Shown: positions 35,045-44,492, numbered from the stretch's first letter. The stretch is DNA of 64,000 nt from Agrobacterium tumefaciens_K (GCF_031801495.1 NZ_JAOEGC010000001.1:1674001-1738000); one strand, 5' to 3'. A program made the numbers and translations. Notes: generated by a model not told the origin, from the sequence alone.

Positions 35045-35674
35045 ATGACGATCCTTGCAATCTATGTTTCCATCCTTTCTGCACTTCTTGCTGCGGCGAT
35101 AAGCCCGGGGCCGAGCTTCCTGACAGTCAGCCGTATTTCGCTGTCGCGATCACGGGTAGACGGTTTGGCGGCAGCGATGGGCATGGGGCTAGGTGGGTGC
35201 TTTTTCTCGGTGCTGGCTCTCGTTGGCCTAACGTCGCTCCTGTCACAATTTCGTTGGTTGGACGTCGCGCTGAAGGTCTTGGGAGGAGCGTACCTAGTTT
35301 ATATAGGCATTCATTCTTGGCGTAATGCGCGCATGCCATTACCAGCCACGGTAGTCGCGTCTGCCGAAAAAACCGTCTGGTTGAGCTTCCGCTCGGCGTT
35401 TCTTGTTCAGGTCAGCAATCCTAAGACGATCGTCGTTTATGCAAGTATCTTTGCCAGCCTCATGCCGTCCGCCGCCCCAATGGAATTCTTGATATCCCTT
35501 CCAATTGGCGTCTTCTTGATTGAGACTGGCTGGTACACCGTAGTCGCAGTGGCGTTCTCGTCATCGCGTCCGAGGGCTCTATACGCATCCATGAAGACTT
35601 TGATCGACAGGACGGTCGGCGTATTAATGGCAGGGCTGGGCCTGCGGCTCCTGAGCCTAGCCCACCTTCGATAG
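35045..35674 (+). CDS. LysE/RhtB-family exporter
   Basis: The 209-residue protein has about six transmembrane helices and the LysE family start (AAAISPGPSFLTVSRISL), then GMGLGGCFFSVLALVG and the middle motif LKVLGGAYLVYIGIHSWR. The family exports amino acids and related metabolites. The open frame starts earlier (34937), but residues before MTILAIYVSIL belong to the overlap with the small ORF; ATG at 35045 is chosen. Its cargo cannot be told from sequence. Confidence 0.87.
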   Translation: MTILAIYVSILSALLAAAISPGPSFLTVSRISLSRSRVDGLAAAMGMGLGGCFFSVLALVGLTSLLSQFRWLDVALKVLGGAYLVYIGIHSWRNARMPLPATVVASAEKTVWLSFRSAFLVQVSNPKTIVVYASIFASLMPSAAPMEFLISLPIGVFLIETGWYTVVAVAFSSSRPRALYASMKTLIDRTVGVLMAGLGLRLLSLAHLR

Positions 35675-35782
35675 CCGTCCCGACCACCAATGGCTCAGTC
35701 GTCAATGACGTGGCCCGGTTTAAAAGGCAGTGAGGAAAGCATGGTCGAGAAGATTGAGCGCATCCGAGGAACAGTCCCTTCG

Positions 35783-36052
35783 TCACAAACGCGCATTGAT
35801 AACAGCTTGTCGATCACGTCCGAGCCGGACAATACCTGGTATGCGAAGCGTCAATCGACCATCAACGAAAACCTTGGAAAACGGTCTTTGTTGACTGGTA
35901 TGCGGGACGAGGGCAGCGACCATGAGTGCGCAGCTGACAGTCAGGATAGCAAAGATAGAGATGATGGCAATGATGCGGACAAGCGTCTTTCCGGAGAGAG
36001 CGAGCGCATAGGTACTGGCAACTGGGATGACGACGTTCCTGATGGGGAACAC
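35783..36052 (-). CDS. Candidate small membrane protein
   Basis: A minus-strand frame of about 90 codons with one clear hydrophobic segment (TLVRIIAIISIFAILTVSC and onward), followed by a basic tail. A GTG at 36052 has GAGG 8 bases upstream. The gap from 35675 to 36116 has no other good gene; a 125-codon plus-strand frame over the same stretch looks like a shadow. I do not recognise the family, and the call rests on the membrane segment and the start. Confidence 0.35.
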   Translation of the reverse strand: MFPIRNVVIPVASTYALALSGKTLVRIIAIISIFAILTVSCALMVAALVPHTSQQRPFSKVFVDGRLTLRIPGIVRLGRDRQAVINARL

Positions 36053-36116
36053 GTCGGCTACCTCTGAAGCTCTCAAGCGACGACAGCAGCAATCATTTTT
36101 ATTCAGGATACCCTCA

Positions 36117-37130
36117 GTGACTGTTTTAGCAGATTACCGCCGCGTGCCGCTTCTGGACGGGCCGACACCCATTCAGCGCCTCTCACGTTTGGAAACCGCG
36201 TTCGCCGGAAAACTACGCGGGTCTCGTCTATGGGCAAAGCGCGATGACTTCATGTCGCTCGGCGGTGGTGGCAATAAACTCAGAAAACTTGAGTATCTGA
36301 TTGGGCAGGCGCTCGCAGAAGGTTGCGACACGTTCGTTGCGACGGGAGGTCTGCAATCGAATTTCGCTCGGCTAGCTGCCGCTGCATGCGCGAAGATCGG
36401 TCTGGATTGCGATCTGGTGTTGAGCCAGATGGTCCCGAACCGGAGCACTGAATATCAGAACAACGGCAACGTCCTACTCGACCGTCTATTGGGCGCACGC
36501 CTTCACGTTCTCTCTAACCCCCAGAACTCGACCAATTACGTTGAGGCATTGTGCGAAAAGCTCATTGCAGACGGAAAGAAACCCTTGGTGGCCACGCTGG
36601 GCGGATCGACGTCAGTTGGGTGCCTTGGTTACGTCTCGTGTGCATTCGAAATTGCCGAGCAAGAACGTGAGATGGGCAGGGAGTTCAGCCAAATTGTTAT
36701 TCCAAATGGGAGCGGGGGTACCCATGCCGGACTCGTCGCGGGTTATACACTCGCAGGACGCGACCCGAAAACGATTAGGGCCTATTCGGTCCTCGCTCAG
36801 ACGGAGCTGGCGATCGAAGGTACGAAATCGAAGGCGAATGAGGTGCTTGGGATGTTGAACTCATCGCCCCTATCATCTGAGGATGTCTTGATCGACGGCA
36901 CACAGCTCGGCGATGGATACGGCCTACCCACTTCCTCGATGAAACAGGCGATAAAGTTACTCGCGCGTGCGGAGGGAATTTTCGTTGATCCTGTTTATGG
37001 CGGGAAGGCATTGGCTGGCCTGGTCGAGGACCTTGATGATGGCGAGGTCCCGGAAAATTCCGACATTTTATTTTTGATGACGGGTGGCGGGCCTGGGTTG
37101 TTTGCTTACGCCGACGCCCTGGCGCTCTGA
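36117..37130 (+). CDS. D-cysteine desulfhydrase/ACC deaminase-family PLP enzyme
   Basis: The protein of about 337 residues is a fold-type II PLP enzyme: GPTPIQRLSRL, then KRDDFMSLGGGGNKLRKLEYL with the Schiff-base Lys in GGNKLRK, TGGLQSNFARLAAA, and IVIPNGSGGTHAGLVAGY for phosphate binding. This is the D-cysteine desulfhydrase/1-aminocyclopropane-1-carboxylate deaminase family. A GTG at 36117 after AGGATACCCTCA fits the family start better than the ATG at 36027. The product could be pyruvate and ammonia with sulfide, or 2-oxobutyrate for ACC; the sequence does not decide. Confidence 0.82.
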   Translation: MTVLADYRRVPLLDGPTPIQRLSRLETAFAGKLRGSRLWAKRDDFMSLGGGGNKLRKLEYLIGQALAEGCDTFVATGGLQSNFARLAAAACAKIGLDCDLVLSQMVPNRSTEYQNNGNVLLDRLLGARLHVLSNPQNSTNYVEALCEKLIADGKKPLVATLGGSTSVGCLGYVSCAFEIAEQEREMGREFSQIVIPNGSGGTHAGLVAGYTLAGRDPKTIRAYSVLAQTELAIEGTKSKANEVLGMLNSSPLSSEDVLIDGTQLGDGYGLPTSSMKQAIKLLARAEGIFVDPVYGGKALAGLVEDLDDGEVPENSDILFLMTGGGPGLFAYADALAL

Positions 37131-37625
37131 CGGACTGCAACCCTGCCATTTCGTCAACGTTACTGCGCGGGGGGAGGGGCTGGTGCGGCCGTTTACCTCT
37201 GGATGACCAAATTAGCCTTTCTCCGCTCTGCGCATCGGCATGCTGTCGACAAGGACGAAGATTTCGATGTCGCCGACGATGCGTTCATTACGGAGCTGAT
37301 TGCGGCAGCATCCAGTCTGAGAGCGTCGCCGTTACCGTCGACAACGCGAGCTTCGCCGGCAGTACCCGAATAATGAACATATAACTTCCGCTCCAAACAG
37401 CTCGACTTGAGGAGTTTCGGCATGGACTCACTTTTCACAAGTCGAACGCAAGCCAACCCATCGGCGTGCCTTTCGTGCGATTTTCTTCCTACCTCGAATA
37501 GTTTTCTTGGGCTCTGAGGAAGGGACAGCGGCGTTTCCGAATCGGAAACAGGGGAATGACGAACTATCATTTCACGCCATTTCACCTTGGGCGTAAGGTG
37601 TGGCTCAAGTAAGGGAGGAGGCAAA
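37131..37625. other. 495-base gap before the glycerate kinase gene
   Basis: A short plus-strand frame (ATG 37203 to TAA 37373, 56 codons) is present but lacks a good ribosome site and a recognised family. A dyad GTTTCCG-AAT-CGGAAAC lies at 37533-37549, about 77 bases before the glycerate kinase start, and may be an operator. A minus-strand frame from 37810 to 37193 crosses the gap and the start of the kinase gene and looks like a shadow. Confidence 0.4.
37533..37549. promoter_or_regulatory. Inverted repeat upstream of glycerate kinase
   Basis: GTTTCCG and CGGAAAC flank AAT, a 7+3+7 perfect dyad about 77 bases upstream of the kinase ATG. It may bind a repressor or activator; this is positional inference. 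Confidence 0.35.
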
Positions 37626-38783
37626 ATGAAGATCGTCATCGCACCGGATTCATACAAAGAAAGCATGGACGCTCGCACGGTCGCATCTGTGATCCAGGCT
37701 GCGTTCAGCGAAATCATCCCGGATGTTGAATATCTATCTGTTCCAATGGCGGACGGCGGGGAGGGCACCGTCGATGCCGTAATGGAAACGCTTCGGGGAG
37801 CAATACTCACCGTACGCGTATCTGATCCCCTCGGGCGCGAGGTAGATGCAAAATTCGGGTTCGCAGCCGATCAGAAGCTTGCCGTAATCGAGATGGCCCA
37901 AGCAAGCGGCCTTGAACTCGTCTTGCCTTCTGATCGAAACGCCCTGCGTGCAAGTACCTATGGTACCGGCCAATTGATCAAGGCGGCTTTGGACGAAGGT
38001 GCGACCCGCATTATTGTTGGTATCGGCGGCAGTGCGACCACTGATGCGGGAGCAGGGGCACTGAGAGCGCTTGGTGCTGTTTTTCTGGATTCAGAGGGGG
38101 AACCTATTGGAGACGGTGGGGCGGAACTTGCCCGCTTGGAGCGTATCGACCTTCGCAGGTTGGACGAGAGGATAGCGTCCTGTTCGTTGGAGCTCGCCAC
38201 TGACGTGCGTGCCCCTTTATTAGGATTGAACGGTGCCGCTCGTGTGTTCGCACCACAAAAAGGGGCGAATCCTTACGAAGTCGAGCAGCTTGAGCGCGGC
38301 TTGGGTCGATTTGCTGAGGTCATGGCGAGAGATGTCGGTGCCGATGTCGGGAGTGTAGTTGGCGGTGGCGCTGGGGGTGGTATCGCCGCTGGCCTCATCG
38401 GTGCGCTCGGTGCACAAGTTCGAACTGGATGGGAACTGGTTGCTGACATAGTCGACCTGCGCGGCAAGATGGCTGGAGCAACATTGGTAATCACCGGGGA
38501 GGGGCGTACCGACAGTCAATCGGCGTTGGGAAAAACCCCGGTTGGGGTAGCGTCGGTTGCCGCGCAACTCAGAATTCCAGTTATCAATCTTGCTGGCTCG
38601 TTGGGTCCAGGCGCAGACGAGACGTTGGCGCACGGCGTCCGAGCACAATTCGACACGGTTCCACGTCCCATGGAAACCTCTCAGGTGCTGGTGGATGCGT
38701 TAGGCAATCTCACGTCGGTGGCCCGAAACATCGCTTCACTGCTCCTAATCGGCATAGAAGCTGGGCGTAACCCAACTGTTTAA
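37626..38783 (+). CDS. Glycerate kinase (GarK/GlxK type)
   Basis: The protein of about 385 residues starts MKIVIAPDSYKESMDA, the hallmark of class II glycerate kinases. It has PMADGGEGTVDAV near 40, VGIGGSATTDAGAGALRALG near 130, GGGAGGGIAAGLIGALGA near 255 and VITGEGRTDSQSALGKTPVGV near 290. It phosphorylates D-glycerate to 2-phosphoglycerate, the end of the glyoxylate/glycolate salvage route. An upstream in-frame start at 37587 is rejected because AAGGGAGGAGGC leads directly to the ATG at 37626. It is convergent with the zinc-ribbon gene. Confidence 0.92.
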   Translation: MKIVIAPDSYKESMDARTVASVIQAAFSEIIPDVEYLSVPMADGGEGTVDAVMETLRGAILTVRVSDPLGREVDAKFGFAADQKLAVIEMAQASGLELVLPSDRNALRASTYGTGQLIKAALDEGATRIIVGIGGSATTDAGAGALRALGAVFLDSEGEPIGDGGAELARLERIDLRRLDERIASCSLELATDVRAPLLGLNGAARVFAPQKGANPYEVEQLERGLGRFAEVMARDVGADVGSVVGGGAGGGIAAGLIGALGAQVRTGWELVADIVDLRGKMAGATLVITGEGRTDSQSALGKTPVGVASVAAQLRIPVINLAGSLGPGADETLAHGVRAQFDTVPRPMETSQVLVDALGNLTSVARNIASLLLIGIEAGRNPTV

Positions 38784-38811
38784 CGCGGCGAAATTTTCGT
38801 ATTCCCAAAAT

Positions 38812-40050
38812 TCAGATGGGCCACTTTAGCCCATTTGAGACTTGGCATAGCATTATTTCAAGACGAAATAGCACTACCATTTGAAGGAAAATTTTGTCAC
38901 ATCGCGCTAGGTATTTGGCGTAACCAATTTCCTTCGTCTGGCCCTGTCCGCCTTTCCCGGATTGGAAAGTGATTAATTGGTTTTTTACATCGAGACGCGT
39001 CCCGCCGTGATGAGAGGCATTCCTCAGTTGATTGTCGCGTTCAGAGAACAGGCCGTCGAACTCTGGTACCGCAGCTAAGGGTCCAAACCGTCCCAGCTTA
39101 TCAAGCCGCAAATAGTCTTTCAGCTTGAGATTTTGAAATTCGTCGAATTGTCGACCAGCAATTAAGTTCGAGAAATAAGCTAGAATATCGACACTCGAGG
39201 ATGATGCTTCAAACGTATTACCGTAGAACATCTTCACTGAACCGAAGTCGACTGATGATGCCATGTTGCCGTCAGGTATCTCGATACCTTGTGCGACGTC
39301 AAAATGAACCTGAGAGAACTGATCGTAGCTCTCAAAGTATGACCTGAACAACTCGAAATACCGCTCCGCCCGCTCATCGGAAATCTTGTTGTAGTGCTCT
39401 CGGAATCTACCGAACTCTTTTGACTTTAACAGTGGTCGAATTCGATCAAACGAAGCCTGGAAGGGGCTCTCGTAGGCCGGTTGGCTGAAAAACATGGTGA
39501 AGCGCCACAGCCAGTCTTGGATGGATGCTAGAGGATCAGAGGCGTAGTAAACTTCCGAGGCCGACTTTAATCTGTCCCCAACGAGATGTTCACGTCCACG
39601 ACGATGGAGTGACCACGTGGTTTTAAGGAGTTTCCACTCCTCCTCGTAGTCGGGTCGACGATAGGGCCGCTCTCTCCACTTTCCACTATCCAGTTCTTCA
39701 ACGGGTGCTTCAACGACAGAACCGTTTTTCTCTGCGATTTTGAAGCGTTCTTGAAGATGCTCCATTCGTGGAAAAACGAAATCCAGGTGTCGCTGCTCTT
39801 TAGGGACAATAAAGTTTGCATCAACGTTTACGATCGGAGCGCCGATTACCTCCTCGATCCATTCTGCGTTCTCAACTTCCTCCACCCAGTGTGTGATTTT
39901 TTCGTAGTCAACACACAGCGCGACGACAACGTCTTCACCGCAGTCGTGGCAAGGAAAACGATGCACTTGTCGAGTTTCTTGCCCCATACCCATTCGCACG
40001 GTGTGTGCTTGATTACACGTTGAACATTTGAATGAGGACCGAACAATCAT
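38812..40050 (-). CDS. Zinc-ribbon protein with HEPN-like RNxxHH motif
   Basis: The 412-residue protein begins with a zinc ribbon (Cys9, Cys12, Cys34, Cys37: CSTCNQ and CHDCGED). The middle is helical and unrecognised. Near residue 343 it has ERDNQLRNASHHGG, an R-x4-H motif followed by a helix as in HEPN domains. HEPN ribonucleases and their relatives often act in defence or toxin modules, but no antitoxin gene is visible next to it. The base composition appears more AT-rich than neighbours, which may indicate transfer. Function unknown. Confidence 0.6.
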   Translation of the reverse strand: MIVRSSFKCSTCNQAHTVRMGMGQETRQVHRFPCHDCGEDVVVALCVDYEKITHWVEEVENAEWIEEVIGAPIVNVDANFIVPKEQRHLDFVFPRMEHLQERFKIAEKNGSVVEAPVEELDSGKWRERPYRRPDYEEEWKLLKTTWSLHRRGREHLVGDRLKSASEVYYASDPLASIQDWLWRFTMFFSQPAYESPFQASFDRIRPLLKSKEFGRFREHYNKISDERAERYFELFRSYFESYDQFSQVHFDVAQGIEIPDGNMASSVDFGSVKMFYGNTFEASSSSVDILAYFSNLIAGRQFDEFQNLKLKDYLRLDKLGRFGPLAAVPEFDGLFSERDNQLRNASHHGGTRLDVKNQLITFQSGKGGQGQTKEIGYAKYLARCDKIFLQMVVLFRLEIMLCQVSNGLKWPI

Positions 40051-40187
40051 CTGTTTTCTATCTTACAAGCAGAATCTGAGCTTCATCATTTAAATCACTC
40101 AATATTAGACCGAAAGGGGATTATCGCCCTTACGGAGAAGGCCTGAGGACTTCACGTATCTGCGTGAATTCTTGAGCGCTACCTTAG

Positions 40188-41063
40188 CTATCTCCAGATG
40201 TCGGATACCGTTCGATAAAGCGCCGCTACTTCCGGCCGCTTCTTGTCTTCTTTCCGTGTGACAATGGATATGGGAGCTGTGATGTCGCAGCCTGCCCAGA
40301 ACCACAGTCCGTCCTCCGAAGCGTAAGTTTCAACCAACCGCTCTCGTATGAGGCAAACACCCAACCCAGATCGGGCAAGTTGGATAATGGATGCTTCCTG
40401 GTCAGCCTCCGCGACGACCGAATAGGAAAGCTCGTTCCGCTCGAACAGATCAGTGAGCATCCTCTTTTGCGAGCTTCCTTTCATCCCACCGATCCAAGGT
40501 AACTCGGCGATCTCGCCTAGCTTGAGGTGTTGAGATGGGGATACTAGAGCACTCGGAATAGCAATTACATATGCTTCCTCGCCCAGCACCCGGGCGTCGA
40601 GATCATCGTCCTCTACCCTTTCCAGCGAAAAGCAGGCATCGAGTCTTTTCGACCGCAGTCCAGCTAAGCCGTCACCTGAAGTGCCATGTGATAGTGATAT
40701 GACAATGTTGGGGTGCTGCTCTCTCATCGCCTGCAGTAGCGCGGTAAGCTTGATGCTGTCGGAATCCACGATAGTTCCGAGAGTCAAACGGTAAACTTCC
40801 CTTTTTTCACGAGGTGAGAGCAGCCGAGCGAATTCATCCACGGCAGCTAATGCGTGTGTGGCTGTCTGCAGTAGCTCGGTGCCACGGGGTGTGATTTTCA
40901 TTCCATCGCGCTCTCGTATGAACAAAGCCACACCCGCTTGTTCTTCCAACGCTTTCAATTGCTTGGAGACTGCCGATTGGGTGAGGTTTAGCTGCGCAGC
41001 TGCCTTCCCAAGATGGCCTGTCGACGCGATTGTGACGTATGCTCGGAGGTGTTGAAGCTCCAT
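40188..41063 (-). CDS. LysR-family regulator of the amide cluster
   Basis: The 291-residue protein has the LysR helix-turn-helix at about 1-60 (MELQHLRAYVTIASTGHLG, AAQLNLTQSAVSKQLKALEE) and the usual co-inducer domain. It is divergent from the ABC importer/amidase cluster (41313 onward) across 249 bases that contain a 17-base palindrome, so it probably regulates that cluster in response to an amide-type ligand. Confidence 0.92.
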   Translation of the reverse strand: MELQHLRAYVTIASTGHLGKAAAQLNLTQSAVSKQLKALEEQAGVALFIRERDGMKITPRGTELLQTATHALAAVDEFARLLSPREKREVYRLTLGTIVDSDSIKLTALLQAMREQHPNIVISLSHGTSGDGLAGLRSKRLDACFSLERVEDDDLDARVLGEEAYVIAIPSALVSPSQHLKLGEIAELPWIGGMKGSSQKRMLTDLFERNELSYSVVAEADQEASIIQLARSGLGVCLIRERLVETYASEDGLWFWAGCDITAPISIVTRKEDKKRPEVAALYRTVSDIWR

Positions 41064-41133
41064 CCAAAATCTTCCCCGTTAGCCTCGGTTCAACCGGAAA
41101 TACATTTATCGAACTCATTCATGGTGCTGATGG

Positions 41134-41150
41134 TAACAAATCATTTGTTA
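41134..41150. promoter_or_regulatory. Perfect 17-base palindrome between LysR and importer genes
   Basis: TAACAAAT-C-ATTTGTTA is perfectly symmetrical (8+1+8) and lies 70 bases upstream of the LysR ATG and 163 bases upstream of the binding-protein gene. AT-rich dyads with T-N11-A spacing are typical LysR boxes, so it is the best candidate operator for the divergent LysR regulator. Confidence 0.6.
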
Positions 41151-41312
41151 AATAAATAGGCGGTGTCTATCGTCTGTACAGTTTTCAGGCATCGGGTCTC
41201 CAAAAAGAAAAACTGGGATGGAGACAAATGACTTCAAAGAGCTCGGGCGCTTTAGCGACCGTGATGGGGTCCTGCTGTCTGAAACAAACACAGAAAAAAG
41301 GGAACGTAACAA

Positions 41313-42500
41313 ATGACATTCACTCGTCGAACCGTTTTGAAAACAGGCCTGTCTGCGTCCGTGTTAGCGGCTGCATCCGGCACGGCATTGCTCTCCAGCC
41401 AAGCAGGAGCCTCGGAAACCGTCAAGCTCGGTCTGCTTCACTCCCTCACTGGCAACCTCGCTCTTTCCGAAGTGGCCCTGATGGAAGCTGAAAAGTTTGC
41501 TGTCGATGAAATCAACGCAAATGGCGGCGTCCTCGGTCGCCAGATCGAGGCCGTCATCGAAGATGGTGCCAGTGACTTCCCAACCCACGCGGAGAAAGCC
41601 AGGAAACTGCTGCAACGCGACAAGGTCGCAGCAATTGTCGGTTGCTACACATCCGCATCACGACGCGCCATCCTTCCAGCTGTCCGCCAATTCAAGGGAC
41701 TGCTATATTATCCCACTTTCTATGAGGGCCGCGAGGAAGACCCGCGCGTGTTCTACACGTCGCAAGAAGCGAGCCAGTCGGTGATCCCTTCTGTCGAGTT
41801 CATGACAAAGCTGGATGGGAAGACCTTTTTCATCATCGGCTCTGACTACGACTATCCCAGAACCTGCGCGCAGATCGCGACGGCGAAGATCAAGGAACTT
41901 GGCGGCACGGTCGTCGGCGAGGACTTTGTCCCGCTGGGTCATGGAGAGTTTTCGTCCATCGTCACGAAGATCAAGGAAGCAAAACCGGACTGGATTTACT
42001 CCATCGTCGTCGGTGGCAGCAACGTCGCCCTGTGCAAGCAGTTGAAGGCAGCCGGCCTTGATGGCCTTAAACAGAAAATTCTTTCCAACAATATCTCGGA
42101 GAACGAGATCGATGGGATCGGACGCGAGAACGCCGAGGGTATCTACTCGTGCATGGGCTACTTCCAGAGCGTGAAGAATCCAGAAAACGAGCGTTTTGTC
42201 TCTGCCTTCAAGGCGAAGTACGGCGAAAATCGTGTGATCGGCGACCCGATGGAGTGTGCCTACAGCTCGGTCTATCTCTGGAAGCTCGCCGTCGAAAAAG
42301 CGGGATCGTTCGACGTAGCTGCCGTCGTCGAGGCGTCATCGGGTCTCGAGTTCAATGCACCCGAAGGCCTCGTCAAAATCCATCCAACGAACCATCACAT
42401 GATAAAGCGGATACGCGTGGGCCGCTCTCGTAGTGATGGCCAGTTCGATATCATCATGGAATCTGAGCCCAAAGAACCCAACCCTTTCCTGAAGAGCTGA
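41313..42500 (+). CDS. Urea/amide-type ABC importer, substrate-binding protein
   Basis: The 395-residue protein has a twin-arginine-like signal (FTRRTVLKTGLSASVLAAAS) and a type-I periplasmic binding fold of the UrtA/FmdD branch: VKLGLLHSLTGNLALSE, AVDEINANGGVLGRQIE, GCYTSASRRAILPAV and LYYPTFYEGRE. This branch binds urea or short amides. It heads a five-gene importer operon and is followed by an amidase gene, which supports an amide as ligand. The family is firm; the ligand is inference. Confidence 0.9.
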   Translation: MTFTRRTVLKTGLSASVLAAASGTALLSSQAGASETVKLGLLHSLTGNLALSEVALMEAEKFAVDEINANGGVLGRQIEAVIEDGASDFPTHAEKARKLLQRDKVAAIVGCYTSASRRAILPAVRQFKGLLYYPTFYEGREEDPRVFYTSQEASQSVIPSVEFMTKLDGKTFFIIGSDYDYPRTCAQIATAKIKELGGTVVGEDFVPLGHGEFSSIVTKIKEAKPDWIYSIVVGGSNVALCKQLKAAGLDGLKQKILSNNISENEIDGIGRENAEGIYSCMGYFQSVKNPENERFVSAFKAKYGENRVIGDPMECAYSSVYLWKLAVEKAGSFDVAAVVEASSGLEFNAPEGLVKIHPTNHHMIKRIRVGRSRSDGQFDIIMESEPKEPNPFLKS

Positions 42501-42540
42501 CGCAAGTCTTCGTTTCAGACAAGAGAGAAAGGGTAGCAGG

Positions 42541-43443
42541 ATGAATACGTTCATCTTCATTACGCAGGCATTCAATGGTTTGAGCCTGTTCACGATCCTA
42601 CTGCTGATGTCCCTCGGCCTTGCAGTCGTGTTTGGACTGATGGGCGTCATCAACATGGCGCATGGGGAACTCATGACCTTGGGTTCCTACACCACCTATC
42701 TCACTGCCCGATATTTCGGGCAGTACTTTCCGGGATGGATGGATTTCTATCTGCTCGCGGCAATTCCCCTTGCGTTTGCGGTCTGCTTCGGCGCGGGCTA
42801 CGCCTTGGAGCGGGGTTTCGTGCGCTTTTTCTACAAGCGGCCGCTGGATACACTGCTTGCCACGTGGGGTCTGAGTCTCATCCTTCAGCAGACCTACCGT
42901 TCGGTTTTTGGAGCGCAGGAGGTGTCGGTACCGTTAGCTCCTTGGCTCGCAGGAGCTTGGCAGCCTGTTCCAGGCCTCGACCTTCCGATCAACCGCATTT
43001 TTATCGTCGGTCTTACGCTGGTCGTGGCGGGCTGCGTCTATCTTCTGTTTTTCCGCTCTCGTGTGGGACTGCGAGCCCGCGCGGTGACGCAGAACAGAGC
43101 GATGAGCTCTGCTGTAGGGATCAACACGTCACAGGTAGATGCCACGGTGTTTGCGTTGGGATCAGGTTTGGCTGGCATCGCTGGCGCGGTCTTCACCATG
43201 ATTGGATCGACTAACCCGGGGACGGGTCAGGCATACGTCGTCGATGCGTTTGTGGTGGTGGTTTTTGGTGGCGTCGCAAGCCTCCTCGGGACTGTAGCGT
43301 CCAGCTTCACGATCGCTCAGTCGCAGACTGTTCTGGAATACGTCACAAGCAACACGATGGCCAAGGTGGCTGTGCTCGGTCTCGTCGTGCTCGCACTCTA
43401 TCTACGACCGAATGGTCTCTTCAGTCCCAAGGCGAGGAGCTAG
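42541..43443 (+). CDS. Urea/amide-type ABC importer, permease (UrtB-like)
   Basis: A 300-residue integral membrane protein of the LivH/UrtB family with about eight helices. Typical segments are VVFGLMGVINMAHGELMTLGSY near 22 and RALTQ-like RARAVTQNRAMSSAVGINT near 175, then FVVVVFGGVASLLGT. It lies 40 bases after the binding protein gene and 3 bases before the next permease gene. Confidence 0.9.
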   Translation: MNTFIFITQAFNGLSLFTILLLMSLGLAVVFGLMGVINMAHGELMTLGSYTTYLTARYFGQYFPGWMDFYLLAAIPLAFAVCFGAGYALERGFVRFFYKRPLDTLLATWGLSLILQQTYRSVFGAQEVSVPLAPWLAGAWQPVPGLDLPINRIFIVGLTLVVAGCVYLLFFRSRVGLRARAVTQNRAMSSAVGINTSQVDATVFALGSGLAGIAGAVFTMIGSTNPGTGQAYVVDAFVVVVFGGVASLLGTVASSFTIAQSQTVLEYVTSNTMAKVAVLGLVVLALYLRPNGLFSPKARS

Positions 43444-43446
43444 GTC

Positions 43447-44490
43447 ATGGAATCCGTAAAAATCAGAGGTGACCTTCTCACCATTATTGTTTCCGCTGCC
43501 GTTCTTGGTTGCGCCCCGTTAGTCCTGGACGCATTCTGGCTCCAGAACCTCGGAAAATATCTCGCATTCGCTTTCGTCGCCTTGGGAATTGTTATCACCT
43601 GGGGGTACTGCGGGATTCTTAGCCTCGGGCAGGGGATATTCTTCGGCATTGGCGGTTATGCGCTGGCGATCTACCTCAAGCTGGAGGCGACAGGTGGAGA
43701 GCTTCCAGACTTCATGGGTTGGAGTGGGATCGAAACCCTTCCGATTTGGTGGCAACCGTTTGAAAACCTCGGGTTTGCAGTTGCTACTATCGTCGCGTTG
43801 CCCGTTTTGCTGGCCTTCCCGTTCGCGTTCTTGCTTTTTAGAAAACGAGTGAACGGTGTCTATTTCGCCATCGTCACGCTGGTCCTGGCGCTGACCGCCA
43901 GTATCCTACTTGTTGGACAGCAATCGGTCACCGGAGGGGCAAACGGCATAACCGATTTCTCCACTATCGCCGGCTTTGATCTCTATGCTGACGAAACGGT
44001 TCTTGCGCTGTACGTAATCGAGCTTTGCCTGCTAATGGTTGCAGTCGCCCTTTCGATGGCGCTTTTGAAGACACGTCTCGGCAAGATCATCGTCGCCATA
44101 CGTGACAGGGAGGATCGGGTTCGTTTCTCCGGCTACGACACGGCCTTGCTCAAGGCAGCGGTATTCGCGTTTGCGGCCGTATTGTCGTCCGTGGGAGGCG
44201 CGATGTTCACCCTGCAGGTTGGGCTCGTTACGCCCACCATCGTTGGGACAGTCGTCTCTGTGGAAATGGTGATCTACGCAGCTGTGGGTGGACGTCTGTC
44301 TCCTGTCGGTGCCGTCGTTGGGGCCATCTTGGTGGGCTTTCTCAAGTCGTACCTGTCCGAACAGTTTCCAGAGGCATGGCTGTTTTTCCTGGGAGGCTGC
44401 TTCATCGTCGTCGTGGCATTTATGCCGAACGGTCTCGCTGGTCTGCAACGCGATATCACTTCGCGCCTAATCAACCGGAAGGAGATTTAG
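43447..44490 (+). CDS. Urea/amide-type ABC importer, permease (UrtC-like)
   Basis: A 347-residue membrane protein of the LivM/UrtC family with about nine helices: WGYCGILSLGQGIFFGIGGYALAIYL near 56, LLKTRLGKIIVAIRDREDRVRFSGYD near 200 and AVGGRLSPVGAVVGAILVG near 278. UrtC proteins are usually this long. It pairs with the preceding permease to form the channel. Confidence 0.9.
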   Translation: MESVKIRGDLLTIIVSAAVLGCAPLVLDAFWLQNLGKYLAFAFVALGIVITWGYCGILSLGQGIFFGIGGYALAIYLKLEATGGELPDFMGWSGIETLPIWWQPFENLGFAVATIVALPVLLAFPFAFLLFRKRVNGVYFAIVTLVLALTASILLVGQQSVTGGANGITDFSTIAGFDLYADETVLALYVIELCLLMVAVALSMALLKTRLGKIIVAIRDREDRVRFSGYDTALLKAAVFAFAAVLSSVGGAMFTLQVGLVTPTIVGTVVSVEMVIYAAVGGRLSPVGAVVGAILVGFLKSYLSEQFPEAWLFFLGGCFIVVVAFMPNGLAGLQRDITSRLINRKEI

Positions 44491-44492
44491 GA

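Noticed and set aside
35690..36067. 125-codon plus-strand frame
   Set aside because: Low-complexity, polar product with many Asp and Ser codons and no family; the opposite strand carries a better membrane-protein candidate.
37193..37810. 205-codon minus-strand frame across the glycerate kinase start
   Set aside because: It covers the conserved N-terminus of the kinase in antisense, is rich in Ser, and has no ribosome site.
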